This document shows, piece by piece, positions 4,762 to 5,860 of a stretch of DNA of 5,860 nt. The notes beneath the pieces are model-generated. The model saw only the letters and a list, made by a program, of their open reading frames with translations. It was not told the origin of the DNA and did no database searches. The DNA is from an uncultured Collinsella sp. (GTDB lineage Bacteria > Actinomycetota > Coriobacteriia > Coriobacteriales > Coriobacteriaceae). Numbering within the stretch: the stretch's first letter is position 1; the number at the start of each line of letters is the position of its first letter. Location of the stretch: contig CABUBZ010000095.1 in NCBI GenBank assembly GCA_902489945.1, positions 1-5,860 on the forward strand, in the 5' to 3' direction. Made by a program: the position numbers and the translations under genes.

Positions 4762-5730
4762 ATGAACGTTTCGCAAGCACTCGAATACGAACGCCAGCCG
4801 TTTATTCCCATGTTTATCTATGGCGATCACGGTGCCATGGAGTCCGAGCGCCAGAAGGGCGAAGAGGCCCTCAAGGTGCTCGAGACCGAGTATTTTACTG
4901 CCGAGGACGACCCCGGCTTCGACTTTGCCACCGTGCGCGACCTGGCCGACCGCAACCGCGACCTTTGCGACCAGATTGGCGAGTCACGCCTGCGCAACGT
5001 GACGCCCGCGACGCTCTCGCGCGGCCTGTCCGATGCCGACACCTGCGCCGCCATCGGCAAGATGCAAAAGCGCACCGCCGCGTCCGTTATGCGCGAAATC
5101 CGCGGCGACCGCGACGCGCTCGGCGTGGCGTACGCCCGCAAGCCTATCCAAGGCACAGTGCTCGGCATCGACATCGAGACCACCGGCCGTGCACCCGAGC
5201 GCGGCTACATCATCAACGTGGGCTGGGAGATCATGGAGCTCACCAGCGACGCCGTCCCGCACGACGCCGAGGCACACTACTGCGGCCTGCCCGATATCTA
5301 CCGCGGCGAGGATGTGCCGTTGTCGAATATCCACCACATCACCTGGGACGACATCGACGGCAAAATGCCCTTCCGCGAGAACAAAGAGCTGCAAAAGCAG
5401 CTGCTCAAGCTTATGAAGAAGTACCCGTACATGGCGCACAACGCCGCCTTTGAGGACAGTTGGTTCAAGATCCACCTGGACGGTTACGCCGAGGCACGCC
5501 GCGCCGGCAAGATTATCGTCATCGACTCGCGCCAGATCTGCCGCAGCCTGGACGCCGACGTGCGCTCGCTCCCCCGCGAATCCGCGCCCGCCGCGCTCGA
5601 GAACTGGGCGCGCCGCCGTGGCACCCTCGCCGCCGACGCCAGCGAGCAGCATCTGGGCCTGGACGACACCGACCTCATGCTTCGCACGGTTCAGGCCGAG
5701 TTCAACCTCAAGAACCTGTTTGCGAAATAA
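4762..5730 (+). CDS. DEDDh-type 3'-5' exonuclease (DnaQ/RNase T superfamily)
   Basis: A 322-residue protein with a C-terminal exonuclease domain (about 131-315) of the type that removes nucleotides from DNA or RNA 3' ends using two metal ions. Exo I is G-I-D-I-E-T-T-G (D137, E139). N-I-H-H-I-T (189-194) matches the I-H-x-I-T segment of DnaQ-like proteins. Exo II is A-H-N-A-A-F-E-D (225-232), where a glutamate (E231) stands at the usual aspartate position. Exo III is H-L-G-L-D-D (H297, D302). Residues 1-130 are not recognised: polar, acidic, predicted soluble, no signal peptide. It is longer than stand-alone DnaQ-like exonucleases and has no polymerase or helicase domain. The ATG is set by AAGGAG (4750-4755) with a 6-nt spacer. 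It is divergent from the metal permease and followed by a terminator, so probably monocistronic. A role in DNA repair or RNA processing cannot be decided. Confidence 0.88.
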   Translation: MNVSQALEYERQPFIPMFIYGDHGAMESERQKGEEALKVLETEYFTAEDDPGFDFATVRDLADRNRDLCDQIGESRLRNVTPATLSRGLSDADTCAAIGKMQKRTAASVMREIRGDRDALGVAYARKPIQGTVLGIDIETTGRAPERGYIINVGWEIMELTSDAVPHDAEAHYCGLPDIYRGEDVPLSNIHHITWDDIDGKMPFRENKELQKQLLKLMKKYPYMAHNAAFEDSWFKIHLDGYAEARRAGKIIVIDSRQICRSLDADVRSLPRESAPAALENWARRRGTLAADASEQHLGLDDTDLMLRTVQAEFNLKNLFAK

Positions 5731-5795
5731 CCGATCCATCTGCGGGAGCGCCTGCCAGGCACAGTGCAATCCGTCTGGACGCACCGGCACGCAGT

Positions 5796-5834
5796 AAACT
5801 AGGGCGCAGTCTTATGGCTGCACCCTAGTTTTAA
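5796..5834 (+). terminator. Rho-independent terminator downstream of the exonuclease gene
   Basis: AAACTAGGGCGCAG (5796-5809) pairs with CTGCACCCTAGTTT (5818-5831) with a single C/A mismatch and an 8-nt loop (TCTTATGG). The stem ends in TTTT then AATC, a short U-tract. It lies 65 nt past the exonuclease stop; the sequence between shows no ORF with a ribosome binding site. The remaining 26 bases of the window show nothing recognisable. Confidence 0.72.
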
Positions 5835-5860
5835 TCAAAACGAGCAAATACGCATGCTTC

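Noticed and set aside
1..5860. A defence island, prophage, CRISPR array or toxin-antitoxin system
   Set aside because: No repeat-spacer pattern, integrase, transposase, restriction or toxin-like protein is present. The lone exonuclease has no partner gene beside it and diverges from a transporter, so a defence role is unsupported.

Overview
The window looks like an ordinary chromosomal segment of a high-GC actinomycete, most likely a gut Coriobacteriia such as Collinsella. This is inferred from base composition, G/C-ending codons, GAAAGGA-type ribosome binding sites and the style of the proteins; no marker gene confirms the genus. Six complete protein genes are well supported, and a seventh may begin at the left edge. 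There are no RNA genes, insertion sequences, CRISPR arrays or phage genes.

Layout. Bases 70-2019 hold a leftward cluster, in transcription order: a nitroreductase-family flavoprotein, then two tandem, homologous histidine-phosphatase genes 17 nt apart. A perfect 13-bp hairpin sits between the nitroreductase and the first phosphatase, directly before that phosphatase's ribosome binding site. Bases 2020-2252 are a divergent intergenic region. Bases 2253-3338 carry a rightward pair: a six-helix DUF308/HdeD-like membrane protein, whose stop codon is immediately followed by the ATG of a YaiI/YqxD (DUF188) protein.

The rightward pair converges on a leftward gene for a heavy-metal permease (3502-4590) of the ArsP_2 / 'putative manganese transporter' type, which has a histidine-rich central loop. 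Two back-to-back terminator hairpins separate the converging genes. The permease and a rightward DEDDh 3'-5' exonuclease (4762-5730) diverge from a 171-bp region. That region holds a good sigma70-type promoter for the permease, with a 9-bp perfect inverted repeat over its -10 box, probably a regulator site. A terminator hairpin follows the exonuclease.

How the genes work together. Nothing points to one multi-gene system. The window is a set of small housekeeping or stress-type units: redox flavoenzyme with phosphatases, membrane stress protein with PIN-like protein, metal export, and a nuclease. The points most worth following up are the permease operator, the REP-like hairpin at the phosphatase ribosome binding site, the unequal tandem phosphatases, and the uncharacterised N-terminal region of the exonuclease.
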